Origin: an uncultured Aquimarina sp.
GTDB taxonomy: Bacteria; Bacteroidota; Bacteroidia; Flavobacteriales; Flavobacteriaceae
Assembly: GCA_947492105.1 (NCBI GenBank)
Contig: CANLMN010000001.1
Location: forward strand, 186,001-250,000
Direction of reading: 5' to 3'
Length of the DNA: 64,000 bases
Positions 17,178 through 26,029 of the stretch are shown piece after piece (position 1 is the stretch's first letter; every line of letters starts with the position of its first letter). Position numbers and translations under genes: made by a program. The notes beneath the pieces are model-generated. The model did not search any database. It saw only the letters and a list, made by a program, of their open reading frames with translations, and had not been told where the DNA came from.

Positions 17178-18467
17178 CTATAAAGTTTGTGCAACCACAT
17201 TTACCGCAGCAATAGTCTCATCTAAATCTGCATAAGTAAGTGCATCCGTAATAAACCAAGTCTCAAAAGCACTTGGAGCGATGTAAATACCTTGAGCTAA
17301 CATTCCGTGAAAGAATTTTTTAAAAGTTTCATTATTCCCCTGTGCTGAGGACTCAAAATCGACAACAGCATCTGGCGCAAAATGCACCGAAATCATGGAA
17401 CCAAGTCTATTTATCGTATGAATAACCCCATGTTTTTCTAGAGTTGTTGCTATTCCTTGATGTAGATATTTTGTTTTCTCTTCTAAACTTTTAAAAATCT
17501 CTGGTTTGTTATGGAGCTCTGTAAGCATGGCCAACCCAGCTGCCATTGCCAATGGATTTCCACTAAGTGTTCCGGCTTGGTACACTGGACCTAGAGGCGC
17601 CAAATATTCCATAATTTCATTACGAGCAGCAAATGCGCCTACTGGTAAGCCTCCACCAATCACCTTTCCGAAAGTAACAATATCAGCACGAATCCCTAGA
17701 AGCTCTTGTACACCACCTGCTGCCAACCGGAAACCGGTCATCACCTCATCAAAAATCAAAAGAATCTTATGCGTATCACATAATTCTCTTAGCCCTTCTA
17801 GAAAACCTGTCCTAGGAGGAATACATCCCATATTTCCTGCTACTGGTTCTATAATAACACATGCTATCTCACCCGTATTAGCTGCTATGATCTCCCGTAC
17901 ACTATCCAAATCGTTGTAGCGAGCCAACAACGTATCTTTGGCTGTACCTGCTGTTACTCCGGGACTATTTGGATGTCCAAAAGTAACTGCGCCACTCCCT
18001 GCTTGGATCAAAAATGCATCACTATGCCCATGATAACATCCTGCAAATTTGATGATTTTATCTTTTCCGGTAAATCCTCTTGCCAGTCGCACAGCACTCA
18101 TACATGCCTCGGTACCAGAATTAACAAAACGTATTTTATCAATATTAGGAACCATTGCAACAGCTAATTCTGCTATCGTAGTTTCTATTTCTGTTGGCAT
18201 CCCAAAACTTGTCCCTAGTTTTGTTTTTTCTATAACAGCATCTACAACCGGCTCGTAGGCATGCCCTAGAACCATTGGCCCCCAAGAATTAATATAATCG
18301 ATCAATCGATTACCGTCCTCATCATAGAGATAAGCACCCTTGGCTTGTTTGACAAAAATCGGATCACCTCCTACTGATTTGAATGCTCTGACTGGGGAAT
18401 TGACTCCTCCAGGAATGACTTGTTGTGCAGCAGCAAAAAGCGCACTGCTTCTTTGATAGTTTTTCAC
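17178..18467 (-). CDS. hemL: glutamate-1-semialdehyde 2,1-aminomutase
   Basis: A 429-residue fold-I PLP enzyme of normal length. It opens with [20 protein letters not shown], contains [17 protein letters not shown], and has the FDEVMTGFR cofactor-ring motif. The PLP lysine is Lys268 in [13 protein letters not shown]. It converts glutamate-1-semialdehyde to 5-aminolevulinate in the C5 route to tetrapyrroles. The start lies 15 bases after the stop of the LysM glucosaminidase gene, a pairing I recall from flavobacteria; the two are probably cotranscribed, without an evident functional link. Confidence 0.95.
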   Translation of the reverse strand: MKNYQRSSALFAAAQQVIPGGVNSPVRAFKSVGGDPIFVKQAKGAYLYDEDGNRLIDYINSWGPMVLGHAYEPVVDAVIEKTKLGTSFGMPTEIETTIAELAVAMVPNIDKIRFVNSGTEACMSAVRLARGFTGKDKIIKFAGCYHGHSDAFLIQAGSGAVTFGHPNSPGVTAGTAKDTLLARYNDLDSVREIIAANTGEIACVIIEPVAGNMGCIPPRTGFLEGLRELCDTHKILLIFDEVMTGFRLAAGGVQELLGIRADIVTFGKVIGGGLPVGAFAARNEIMEYLAPLGPVYQAGTLSGNPLAMAAGLAMLTELHNKPEIFKSLEEKTKYLHQGIATTLEKHGVIHTINRLGSMISVHFAPDAVVDFESSAQGNNETFKKFFHGMLAQGIYIAPSAFETWFITDALTYADLDETIAAVNVVAQTL

Positions 18468-18482
18468 CTAGTATATTATCTT

Positions 18483-19316
18483 TTAGAATTCTTTTTCTAA
18501 TGGAGCCACAAATAAGGTTTGTCCTACATGAATTGTATTATCTTCTAAACCGTTAATTTTTTTGAGTTCTTCCACTCTCAATCTAAATTTTTTGGAAATA
18601 GAATATAATGTATCCCCTTTTTCCACCGTATATTGATCAGATTTATCCACAACATTCTTGATATCTTTTGGACTCTTACCCAAAACCTGAGCGTCATATT
18701 CATATAATTTATAGCGCTCTATAATGCTAATTAGCTTTACTGGATATTTTTTATCTGTGGCATATCCTGCAGCACGAAGCCCCTTAGCCCATGCCTTATA
18801 ATCATCTTTGGGAAGTTTAAACAACCCCATATAACGTTTTCTATTGGTCAAAAACAAAGAATGATCTTGAAATGAGTATTTCGGGGCACTATATTTCCTA
18901 AAACATTCTCCTAATTGATCATCATCATGATATACTTTTTCACCTTTCCAATTATGACATTTGATTCCAAAATGGTTATTAGCTTTTCGTGTCAACTCCC
19001 CTTCTCCTGCTCCTGATTCTAGTACACCCTGAGCCAATGTTATACTAGCGGGAATACCATATTGCTGCATTTCCTCCATTGCAATATCCGCATACACCGT
19101 GATGTAACGATGCACCTTATCTCTATATGTGCCTTCTATAGCGGGGTTTTTTGTGGTAGGAGTGGGTTTTACGACTACCGGAGGCTTGACTTCTTTTTCT
19201 GTAGGTATCACGTCTTTGGACGTTTGTGTCGGTTTTTTAATCGTCACTACTTGCCGTTTTGTACTACACGACATCAGGAATAACACAAGGAATCCTGACA
19301 CAAAAAGTTGTTTCAT
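18483..19316 (-). CDS. glucosaminidase lipoprotein with C-terminal LysM
   Basis: A 277-residue protein. It starts with a lipoprotein signal ([20 protein letters not shown], lipid-modified Cys17). A Thr/Pro/Lys-rich linker follows to about residue 60. Residues 70-210 form a mannosyl-glycoprotein endo-beta-N-acetylglucosaminidase-like (FlgJ/LytG type) domain, with [18 protein letters not shown] carrying the likely catalytic Glu and NNHFGIKCH after it. A LysM domain ends the protein ([18 protein letters not shown]). It should cleave or remodel peptidoglycan from the inner face of the outer membrane. Confidence 0.9.
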   Translation of the reverse strand: MKQLFVSGFLVLFLMSCSTKRQVVTIKKPTQTSKDVIPTEKEVKPPVVVKPTPTTKNPAIEGTYRDKVHRYITVYADIAMEEMQQYGIPASITLAQGVLESGAGEGELTRKANNHFGIKCHNWKGEKVYHDDDQLGECFRKYSAPKYSFQDHSLFLTNRKRYMGLFKLPKDDYKAWAKGLRAAGYATDKKYPVKLISIIERYKLYEYDAQVLGKSPKDIKNVVDKSDQYTVEKGDTLYSISKKFRLRVEELKKINGLEDNTIHVGQTLFVAPLEKEF

Positions 19317-19407
19317 CTATTTCAATTTATGGTTTTTCTTAACAGTAAGGCTGTATTCATCAAATCTATACACTACAAGAATTCAAACACTTATACTTTA
19401 CACTTTT

Positions 19408-20358
19408 TTAACTACTCCCTACTTCAATAACTGGAAGTTGCTTTTTCTTTAGTTGTTTATTGATTCCCGAAATCCCCTGAAGTCCTCCAGTATGCACTGC
19501 TAAAATACGAGATTTTTTCGGAAAATACTCAGTCTTTATAAGGTCATAAAGACCATACAGCATCTTACCAGTATACAACGGATCCAACAAAATAGTATTG
19601 TCTTTTTTGAAGGAATTCATAAATGTCACCAATTCTTGATTCACCTTACCATACCCTCCAAAATGATAGGAATCCATAAGACTCCAATTTGTCTTTGCTG
19701 TATAACATTCAATTTCCTTACGGAGAAAGTTTCCTTTGAGGGCAGGGAATCCAAGAACGTGTTGCTGATCACCTGTTGCATTAATAATTCCCGATATAGT
19801 TCCCCCTGTGCCTACAGCACAACAGATATAATCATATATACCATCTTCCTTTGTCAATATCTCCTGACACCCCAGAATTGCTAATTCATTGGTTCCTCCT
19901 TCTGGAATGAGATAAAAATCTCCAAAATATCTTATTAATTCCTCTAAAAATCCTGCCGTTGTTTTTTCTCGATACTGCGTTCGAGTTACAAAATGTAACT
20001 GCATGCCTTGTTGTTTTGCAAATCGCAAAGTATCATTACTCTCCAACGTCTTTTCTAACATATCACCCAATTCTTCACCTCGTATCACTCCGATTGTCTG
20101 CAAACCGCACAGCTTACCAGCTGCCGCAGTAGCCGCTATATGATTGCTATACGCACCTCCAAAAGTTAACAATTGTTTGTATCCATTCTTTTGGGCTTGC
20201 AAAATATTATATTTTAACTTCCGAAACTTATTTCCAGAAACATCAGCATGAATCAAATCTTCTCTCCTAATATGTAATTGGACCGCTGCATTATCCAAAA
20301 AACGCGCTTTGATTTCTTGAGTAGGAACATTCAAAGTCTCTGATGTAAAAAAATTCAT
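19408..20358 (-). CDS. PLP enzyme of the ACC deaminase / D-cysteine desulfhydrase family
   Basis: A 316-residue fold-II PLP enzyme. The PLP lysine is Lys44 in DVSGNKFRKLKYN. The substrate and phosphate loops include TFGGAYSNHIAATAAAG and AVGTGGTISG, and HTGGLQG lies near the C-terminus. Family members release ammonia from ACC or sulfide from D-cysteine; ACC deaminase itself is rare in Bacteroidota, so D-cysteine desulfhydrase-like activity is more likely. It lies 91 bases upstream of the LysM gene on the same strand. Confidence 0.85.
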   Translation of the reverse strand: MNFFTSETLNVPTQEIKARFLDNAAVQLHIRREDLIHADVSGNKFRKLKYNILQAQKNGYKQLLTFGGAYSNHIAATAAAGKLCGLQTIGVIRGEELGDMLEKTLESNDTLRFAKQQGMQLHFVTRTQYREKTTAGFLEELIRYFGDFYLIPEGGTNELAILGCQEILTKEDGIYDYICCAVGTGGTISGIINATGDQQHVLGFPALKGNFLRKEIECYTAKTNWSLMDSYHFGGYGKVNQELVTFMNSFKKDNTILLDPLYTGKMLYGLYDLIKTEYFPKKSRILAVHTGGLQGISGINKQLKKKQLPVIEVGSS

Positions 20359-20688
20359 TTTCTCTTTTTTTTCAATATTCTATCCTGACCCTCTTTTTTT
20401 TTTTTAAAAAACTATCACCTCCACAAAACAAGCTCCGACACCCCAAAAGCCGCGACACATTTCTTTTCTTCTTGTGGACTTACCAATGAGACATAAATGC
20501 TATTGTATTACTAGCCCTAGTACAAAACAAAGTTACACAAAGCTTCGTTTGATTGCGAATAATCCACGAATGATTAAAAAATGGCATACTAATTGCAAAA
20601 TCAACTACAAAACACATCATTAATTCATCGACTCTATTTTGAATAATGGTATATTTAACTATCAGAGTCCTTTAAATATATATATATT
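20359..20688. other. intergenic region, divergent promoters expected
   Basis: A 330-base AT-rich gap between divergent genes. It has a run of T residues near 20393-20405. I see no repeat family, no clear TAnnTTTG box and no small gene. Confidence 0.4.
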
Positions 20689-21219
20689 ATGAAAAAAGTT
20701 ATCTCAGTACTTAGTTTAGCCTTAGTCCTATTTATTTCATGTGAAGGACCTCAAGGTCCCCCTGGCTTAGATGGGTTTGATGGCACTGATGCCGAAGCTA
20801 TCGGAAAAGTATTTGATCAGGTAGTAAATTTTGGAGCAGCTGATAACTTCTCTATTACCATTCCATACCCGACTACTATTGAAGTTTTTGAAAATGACGT
20901 CGTTTTGGTGTACCGGCAAGCCGAAGTTATAAAAGACAGTAACAATGAGGACACAGATGTATGGCAATTATTACCACAAAATTTTTTCTTGGATGAGGGA
21001 ATACTCCAATACAATTATGATCATACTTTTTTTGATGTAACACTTTTTCTAGACGGCACTTTTGATCTTAGCATATTGGGAGATCAGTTTACCAAAAACC
21101 AAGTATTCAGAATTGCTGTAGTACCCGCGAGAATGGTCCAAGGAAAAGAATTAAGTAGTCTCAAATTTTCTGAAATAGAAAACATGCTTAATACCAATAC
21201 GGATCAATTACTATTTTAA
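20689..21219 (+). CDS. collagen-like lipoprotein of unknown function
   Basis: A 176-residue protein. The lipobox LFISCEGPQGPPGLDGFDG puts a lipid-modified Cys at residue 19, followed at once by a short collagen-like Gly-Pro tract. The remaining roughly 140 residues look beta-rich (VFDQVVNFGAADNFSITIPY and onward) and end without a known motif. Such GPQGPPG lipoproteins recur in Bacteroidota; I know no function. A strong terminator follows at 21249, so it appears monocistronic. Confidence 0.8.
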   Translation: MKKVISVLSLALVLFISCEGPQGPPGLDGFDGTDAEAIGKVFDQVVNFGAADNFSITIPYPTTIEVFENDVVLVYRQAEVIKDSNNEDTDVWQLLPQNFFLDEGILQYNYDHTFFDVTLFLDGTFDLSILGDQFTKNQVFRIAVVPARMVQGKELSSLKFSEIENMLNTNTDQLLF

Positions 21220-21248
21220 AAACAAATAACAATAGCAAATATTACTAT

Positions 21249-21285
21249 AACAAGGGTGCCTAAAAATCAGGCACCCTTGTTGTTT
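21249..21285 (+). terminator. strong hairpin terminator
   Basis: A 13-bp perfect stem, AACAAGGGTGCCT (21249-21261) and AGGCACCCTTGTT (21269-21281), with a 7-base loop and a short T-rich tail, 30 bases past the lipoprotein stop. Confidence 0.85.
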
Positions 21286-21481
21286 ACGTATTGCAATACT
21301 CCATTTCACTTAGAAATAACACCATCAAGCGCTTAAAAAAAAACTACAGCTCAACAATAGACTTTACACACAAGTAACACTCCTTGTTCGTACAATTTTC
21401 GTACCTAATCCAAACACTTATACCTTTCAGATTTCATGAATAATGCGTAAATTCGTGGCTTCAAAAAAATTAGCAATTACT

Positions 21482-22873
21482 ATGAGTGCATACGATATTA
21501 TTGTTTTAGGAAGTGGTCCCGGAGGATATGTAACCGCCATACGCGCATCACAATTAGGTTTCAAAACCGCTGTTATAGAAAAAGAAAATCTTGGAGGTGT
21601 TTGTCTTAACTGGGGCTGCATCCCTACAAAAGCACTTCTCAAGAGTGCACAGGTTTTTGACTATCTCAAGCATGCTGCTGATTATGGTTTGACAGTTGAC
21701 AATGTAGATAAAGATTTTGACGCTGTGGTTAAACGAAGTCGGGACGTAGCAAACGGAATGAGTAAAGGAGTGCAGTTTTTGATGAAAAAAAATAAAATCG
21801 ATGTAATCGAAGGCTACGGAAAGCTAAAAGCAGCTGGAAAAATTACTGTTACTGCTACTGATGGAAGCGTAACTGATTATGCAGCAAAAAACATCATTAT
21901 TGCTACAGGAGCACGCTCTAGAGAATTACCGAATCTCCCTCAAGACGGCACAAAAGTTATCGGATACCGTCAAGCAATGACATTGAAATCTCAACCTAAA
22001 AAAATGATCGTCGTAGGGTCTGGGGCTATTGGTGTTGAATTTGCACATTTCTATAACGCTATGGGAACCGAAGTAACTGTTGTAGAATACTTGCCGCATT
22101 TGGTCCCTCTAGAAGACGAAGATATTTCTAAACAATTTGAACGTAGTTTCAAAAAGTCTGGAATCAAGGTAATGACAAACTCCTCTGTAGAAAGTGTTGA
22201 CACTTCTGGATCAGGAGTCAAAGCTACTGTAAAAACAAAAAAAGGTGAAGAAGTTCTAGAAGCCGATATTCTACTATCTGCTGTTGGAATCAAAACAAAT
22301 ATTGAAAACATAGGACTCGAAGATCTTGGTATTGCTACCGATAGAGATAAGATATTAGTCAATGATTGGTACCAAACTAATATCCCTGGTATCTACGCTA
22401 TCGGTGATGTAGTCGCAGGACCTGCACTAGCTCATGTTGCCTCTGCAGAAGGAATTACTTGTGTAGAAAAAATAGCTGGTTTACATGTAGAAGCCATAGA
22501 TTATGGCAACATCCCTGGATGTACCTATGCAACTCCAGAGATTGCAAGTGTTGGTATGACCGAAAAACAAGCAAAAGAAGCTGGTTATGATCTAAAAGTT
22601 GGGAAATTCCCATTCTCTGCCTCTGGAAAAGCCAAAGCAGCAGGAACTCCTGACGGTTTTGTCAAAGTCATTTTTGATGCCAAATATGGCGAATGGCTAG
22701 GATGCCATATGATTGGTGCAGGCGTAACAGATATGATTGCAGAAGCCGTATTGGGTAGAAAATTAGAAACCACTGGCCACGAAGTACTAAAAGCAATACA
22801 CCCGCACCCAACAATGAGTGAAGCTGTAATGGAAGCCGTTGCAGATGCCTATGATGAGGTGATACACCTTTAA
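21482..22873 (+). CDS. lpdA: dihydrolipoyl dehydrogenase
   Basis: 463 residues from the start MSAYDIIVLGSGPGGY at 21482; a frame open to 21443 adds residues that do not fit the family. It has the FAD-binding GxGxxG, redox-active Cys41/Cys46 in GGVCLNWGCIPTK, the NAD-binding GSGAIGVEF, the second FAD motif AIGDVVAGPALAHVA and the C-terminal HPHPTMSEA with the catalytic His. It is the E3 subunit of pyruvate and 2-oxoglutarate dehydrogenase complexes. It stands alone, not beside E1/E2 genes, so it may serve several complexes. Confidence 0.95.
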   Translation: MSAYDIIVLGSGPGGYVTAIRASQLGFKTAVIEKENLGGVCLNWGCIPTKALLKSAQVFDYLKHAADYGLTVDNVDKDFDAVVKRSRDVANGMSKGVQFLMKKNKIDVIEGYGKLKAAGKITVTATDGSVTDYAAKNIIIATGARSRELPNLPQDGTKVIGYRQAMTLKSQPKKMIVVGSGAIGVEFAHFYNAMGTEVTVVEYLPHLVPLEDEDISKQFERSFKKSGIKVMTNSSVESVDTSGSGVKATVKTKKGEEVLEADILLSAVGIKTNIENIGLEDLGIATDRDKILVNDWYQTNIPGIYAIGDVVAGPALAHVASAEGITCVEKIAGLHVEAIDYGNIPGCTYATPEIASVGMTEKQAKEAGYDLKVGKFPFSASGKAKAAGTPDGFVKVIFDAKYGEWLGCHMIGAGVTDMIAEAVLGRKLETTGHEVLKAIHPHPTMSEAVMEAVADAYDEVIHL

Positions 22874-22915
22874 TACAATACTACTTGTGAGTATTAGAAT
22901 ATTAGAAGCGATAAA

Positions 22916-22957
22916 AAAAATAGAAAATCTCGAGCTATCTCGGGATTTTCTATTTTT
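22916..22957. terminator. terminator after lpdA
   Basis: AAAAATAGAAAATC pairs with GATTTTCTATTTTT across a CTCGAG/CTCGGG-containing centre. The hairpin begins 43 bases after the lpdA stop and the descending arm supplies the T-run. Confidence 0.8.
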
Positions 22958-22984
22958 ATAGCCTAGATCAAAAAACATTAAACC

Positions 22985-23040
22985 TATACCAATAAAAATG
23001 TAATGGTAGTCCAAAATAATTGAACTATTTTTCGCTAGCG
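22985..23040 (+). repeat. dispersed repeat C, copy 3
   Basis: Reads TATACCAATAAAAATGTAAT, then GGTAGTCCAAAATAATTG, then AACTATTTTTCGCTAGCG. It is almost identical over the last 30 bases to copy 1 at 2503-2560 and lies just past the lpdA terminator. Confidence 0.75.
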
Positions 23041-23254
23041 CTTACGACATGAGCGTTCCGAGGTCTAATTGTTTTAATGAAGAGAAGGGAGAACCCTTTG
23101 TTCCAAAAAATCTTTCTGATGGCTGGTATCTCTTATGAGGTACACAGGCACTGAAGACAAATCGGACTTTCATCCAGATTATCCCGGATTGGAATTTAGC
23201 TTTTAAGCTTAATTAATGAGCAAAAACTGACAAACACCTAGTACTACTGAAAAA

Positions 23255-23692
23255 ATGAATATTGAAATTATAAAAATACCTCCTCAAAAAACCTATGCTA
23301 TTCGACACCAAGTCATGTGGCCGGATAAACCCTTAGAATTTGTATTTCTCCAAAACGACGACGATGGGCAACATTTTGCCCTTTGCAAAGGCTCTAATAT
23401 TATTTCTGTTGTTTCATTATTTACAAAAAATAATAGTTTGCAGTTCAGAAAATTTGCGACCAAAATATCCGAACAAGGCAATGGATATGGCACCCTATTA
23501 CTTAACCATGTAATGATGATCGCCTCAAAAGAAAAAAACATCAAAAAAATATGGTGCAATGCTAGAGAAGACAAAACCTCTTTCTACAAAAAATTCGGTA
23601 TGACTACTACCTCAAAAAAATTTACCAAAGCTGGAATTCGCTATGTAATAATGGAAAAATATTCCTCGACTAACAAACAGAATAGCATATAA
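23255..23692 (+). CDS. GNAT-family N-acetyltransferase
   Basis: A 145-residue GNAT domain. The acetyl-CoA pyrophosphate-binding loop is SEQGNGYGTLLLNHV (residues 70-84), and the C-terminal segment KTSFYKKFGMTTT is the usual beta5-alpha4 end of the fold. The N-terminus (IKIPPQKTYAIRHQVMWPD) matches a flavobacterial subgroup acting on unknown small substrates. Its 3' two thirds plus about 75 bases of downstream DNA are duplicated at 25455-25808. Confidence 0.85.
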   Translation: MNIEIIKIPPQKTYAIRHQVMWPDKPLEFVFLQNDDDGQHFALCKGSNIISVVSLFTKNNSLQFRKFATKISEQGNGYGTLLLNHVMMIASKEKNIKKIWCNAREDKTSFYKKFGMTTTSKKFTKAGIRYVIMEKYSSTNKQNSI

Positions 23693-23975
23693 ACCATCAA
23701 AACAACACCTCAACATAGTTTTGTCGCATTTCACTTAGAGTAATATATAGCCCCACGATCTGCAATACACACATCCAGATTCATTAAAAAAAGCTATCTT
23801 TTTATTTATAACCATTATGATTAGCTTATACACATCTTACCTACTAATTCTTATACTTTTATGAACCTTTCTTGTTACGGAACACATAAAATTATTAAAA
23901 AAAAAACCAAATTATAGTAACATTTTGACCGCTGGAGACACTTATACTATATAGTTCAATAAAAACTTAAGAAAA

Positions 23976-24527
23976 ATGAAAAAAGTAAAGAGATTTCTAA
24001 CCATTTATATAGTATGCTTTTTACTATCGATTATAACGAATGCCTGCTGCGAAGAAAATTGGCAAATAACAGGAAATGGTATTATTACTGCACGAGACCT
24101 AATATCGGGTAACGTTTTTACAGAAGATACGGTAGGAACAATTACTGGAGAATTTGAAATACTTATAAACCCAAAGACAATATCAGCTTTAAGTGGAATT
24201 AACACTAGCTTACATTTAACACCAACTATATACGCAAATAGCTGTGAACACCACTACATCAACAATTTAATTAAAAACACTTTTAAAATTAGTTGCAACA
24301 AAGACATTACCTTGGACGGAGAGTTAATTAAGAGAGGAACTAATTTAATAGACCTAAAAGATGTTAGCCATTACATCGCTTTTCAAAATATCACGGTGTC
24401 TTTTAGTGAGACTTTTATAAATAAAGCAGAATTCACAGACGAAGAATATGAATTCAAATCTGAGATAAAAACAACCGATGGACTGGAATTAGTGAATACG
24501 ATACGCCTGAAATTTGAAATTGAATAA
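23976..24527 (+). CDS. small secreted or lipid-anchored protein, unknown
   Basis: A 183-residue protein starting with a hydrophobic signal segment (MKKVKRFLTIYIVCFLLSI) and then TNACCEENWQITGNG, where a Cys near residue 24 could be lipidated. The mature part is beta-rich, with polar strands and scattered cysteines (SCEHHY, SCNKD). The CCxxxWxITGNG start resembles a Bacteroidota lipoprotein family I recall as DUF5034, but I am not sure. No partner genes give a clue. Confidence 0.65.
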   Translation: MKKVKRFLTIYIVCFLLSIITNACCEENWQITGNGIITARDLISGNVFTEDTVGTITGEFEILINPKTISALSGINTSLHLTPTIYANSCEHHYINNLIKNTFKISCNKDITLDGELIKRGTNLIDLKDVSHYIAFQNITVSFSETFINKAEFTDEEYEFKSEIKTTDGLELVNTIRLKFEIE

Positions 24528-24767
24528 CCTCATGCGTACTAATTTCATTGCTGCATTACACTGAACACCTACACTTCAATACCAAAACCTATTAACCCAA
24601 AACATGCACAACAAAAATCATAAGTCTACTTATAATCATTTCCAACGTTTGTTACTAAGTGTTTTTTGCGCCCTGTTAATCGAATAACTTACCCTAACCT
24701 GCCTCAAACGACTTAACAAACACACTCCCTCAGCATTAACCATTATCCTTAAACCAAAACATAGAAC

Positions 24768-25394
24768 ATGAAAAAAATTATATTCCTATTAATTACCATA
24801 GTAACTATACATTCAAATCTACATGCGCAAAATGACAAAGAGATCAAAAACTCTATACGCATCAATGGACTCGCATTATTCGCTGGATTTTACGAATTCC
24901 AATATGAAAGACTCATAACTGAAAAAGGTGCTATAAAAATAGGCTTTGGTACTGGAACATTACTCAATAGAAAAGGGAGTGATGCTGACAAAGATTTTAA
25001 AGACGCCTTTAACTCAAGTTCATTTAGTCCAGATCAGGAACACAGTATCGATGGTTTTAGCTTAAATGCCGATTTTAGGTATTTTTTCTCTCATTTAAAA
25101 GCTCCTAAAGGTCTATATGTGAGTCCTGGTATTCAATATTTAAAACTGCAGGAAAAATATACGTATACAAACAACAATAATGAACTTACCACCTTGGCAA
25201 ATAATAATTATACCATTTTTAATTTAAGATTCTTAGCAGGTTATCAATTCATTATAGCAAAAACGGTTATATTCAATCCTTATCTAGGAGGAGGAATTGC
25301 GTTAGGTACTACGAATGAAAACAGCACACAAGCAGCTGGGTCTGGTACTGGGTCTACCGTAACTATCGGTATTGATATAGGAATTGGATTCTAA
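24768..25394 (+). CDS. outer-membrane beta-barrel protein, unknown
   Basis: A 208-residue protein with a signal peptide (MKKIIFLLITIVTIHSNLHAQ). The mature part alternates amphipathic strands (ALFAGFYEFQYERLI, GAIKIGFGTGTLL, LYVSPGIQYLKL) and ends VTIGIDIGIGF with a terminal Phe, the usual end of an outer-membrane barrel. It is of a size typical for an 8-stranded barrel or porin-like family. The partner genes on either side are unrelated. Confidence 0.75.
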   Translation: MKKIIFLLITIVTIHSNLHAQNDKEIKNSIRINGLALFAGFYEFQYERLITEKGAIKIGFGTGTLLNRKGSDADKDFKDAFNSSSFSPDQEHSIDGFSLNADFRYFFSHLKAPKGLYVSPGIQYLKLQEKYTYTNNNNELTTLANNNYTIFNLRFLAGYQFIIAKTVIFNPYLGGGIALGTTNENSTQAAGSGTGSTVTIGIDIGIGF

Positions 25395-25433
25395 AAAATG
25401 AGTTTAGCTAATTTTAAAATACAAATTATACTT

Positions 25434-25449
25434 ATTTAAATTGGTATTA
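25434..25449 (+). repeat. remnant resembling the end of repeat B
   Basis: TTATTTAAATTGGTAT matches the right end of repeat B copy 1 (ACTTAAATTGGTAT at 10661-10674). It lies 6 bases before the truncated acetyltransferase copy begins, so the duplication breakpoint coincides with repeat-like sequence. Confidence 0.35.
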
Positions 25450-25454
25450 TACAC

Positions 25455-25712
25455 CTATTCACAAAAAATAACTGCTTACAATTCAGAAAATTTGCGATCA
25501 AAATACCCGAACAAGGCAATGGATATAGGACACTATTACTTAACCATGTAATGATGATTGCCTCAAAAGAAAAAAACATCAAAAAAATATGGTGCAATGC
25601 TAGAGAAGGCAAAACCTCTTTCTACAAAAAAGTCGGTATGACTACTACCTCAAAAAAATTCACCAAAGCTGAAATTCACTATGTAATAATGCAAAAATTA
25701 TTCCTCGACTAA
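25455..25712 (+). pseudogene. truncated duplicate of the GNAT acetyltransferase
   Basis: Eighty-five codons line up with the C-terminal part of the intact gene at 23255-23692, from LFTKNN to the end, without an internal stop, but there is no start codon or N-terminal third. The acetyl-CoA loop reads QGNGYRT instead of QGNGYGT. A one-base insertion near 25699 shifts the tail so that it ends FLD and a stop. High similarity continues past the gene to about 25808, so the copy arose by DNA duplication, not by convergent evolution. Confidence 0.85.
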
Positions 25713-26029
25713 CAAACAGAATAGCATATAAACCATCAAAACAACGCCTCAACATAGTTTTGTCGCACTTCATTTAGAGTAAGGGATAGCCCCCCATAAT
25801 CTACAATCCGCCATACCATATAACTTACTTTAAAAAACATCTAAAAAGCAAGTAACATTTTACCTTGTTATGACACATATAATGATAGACAGTTAATTTA
25901 AATACTTAAACAACCATCTTCGAGAAGGATAGTACTTGTTAGTGTTTTTAACACGGTCTTAAACACTTTTTACATAAAAGTCGTTTACAGATGACCCTAC
26001 ATTGTACAACACTACAAAAACCATTAATT
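25713..26029. other. intergenic region, duplicated downstream DNA then plain leader
   Basis: The first 95 bases continue the duplication of sequence found after the intact acetyltransferase gene. The rest is AT-rich leader sequence for the beta-helix protein, in which I see no motif. Confidence 0.5.

Larger units (their letters stand above)
22874..23254. other. intergenic region with terminator and repeat C
   Basis: Contains the lpdA terminator, repeat C (22985-23040) and about 200 bases of higher GC content (23040-23200) with small hairpins such as AAGGG-AGAA-CCCTT. I see no reading frame, and the last block resembles no RNA family I can name. Confidence 0.5.

Noticed and set aside
17506-17919. 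137-codon plus-strand frame opposite hemL
   Set aside because: Antisense to the PLP-binding region of hemL; no independent start signals or domain.
19408-20358. ACC deaminase of a plant-associated bacterium
   Set aside because: The family is shared with D-cysteine desulfhydrases, and no plant-associated genes are in view; specificity cannot be read from motifs alone.
23040-23200. Possible structured RNA after repeat C copy 3
   Set aside because: Only short hairpins are visible and no match to SRP RNA, RNase P, tmRNA, 6S or known riboswitch cores could be made.
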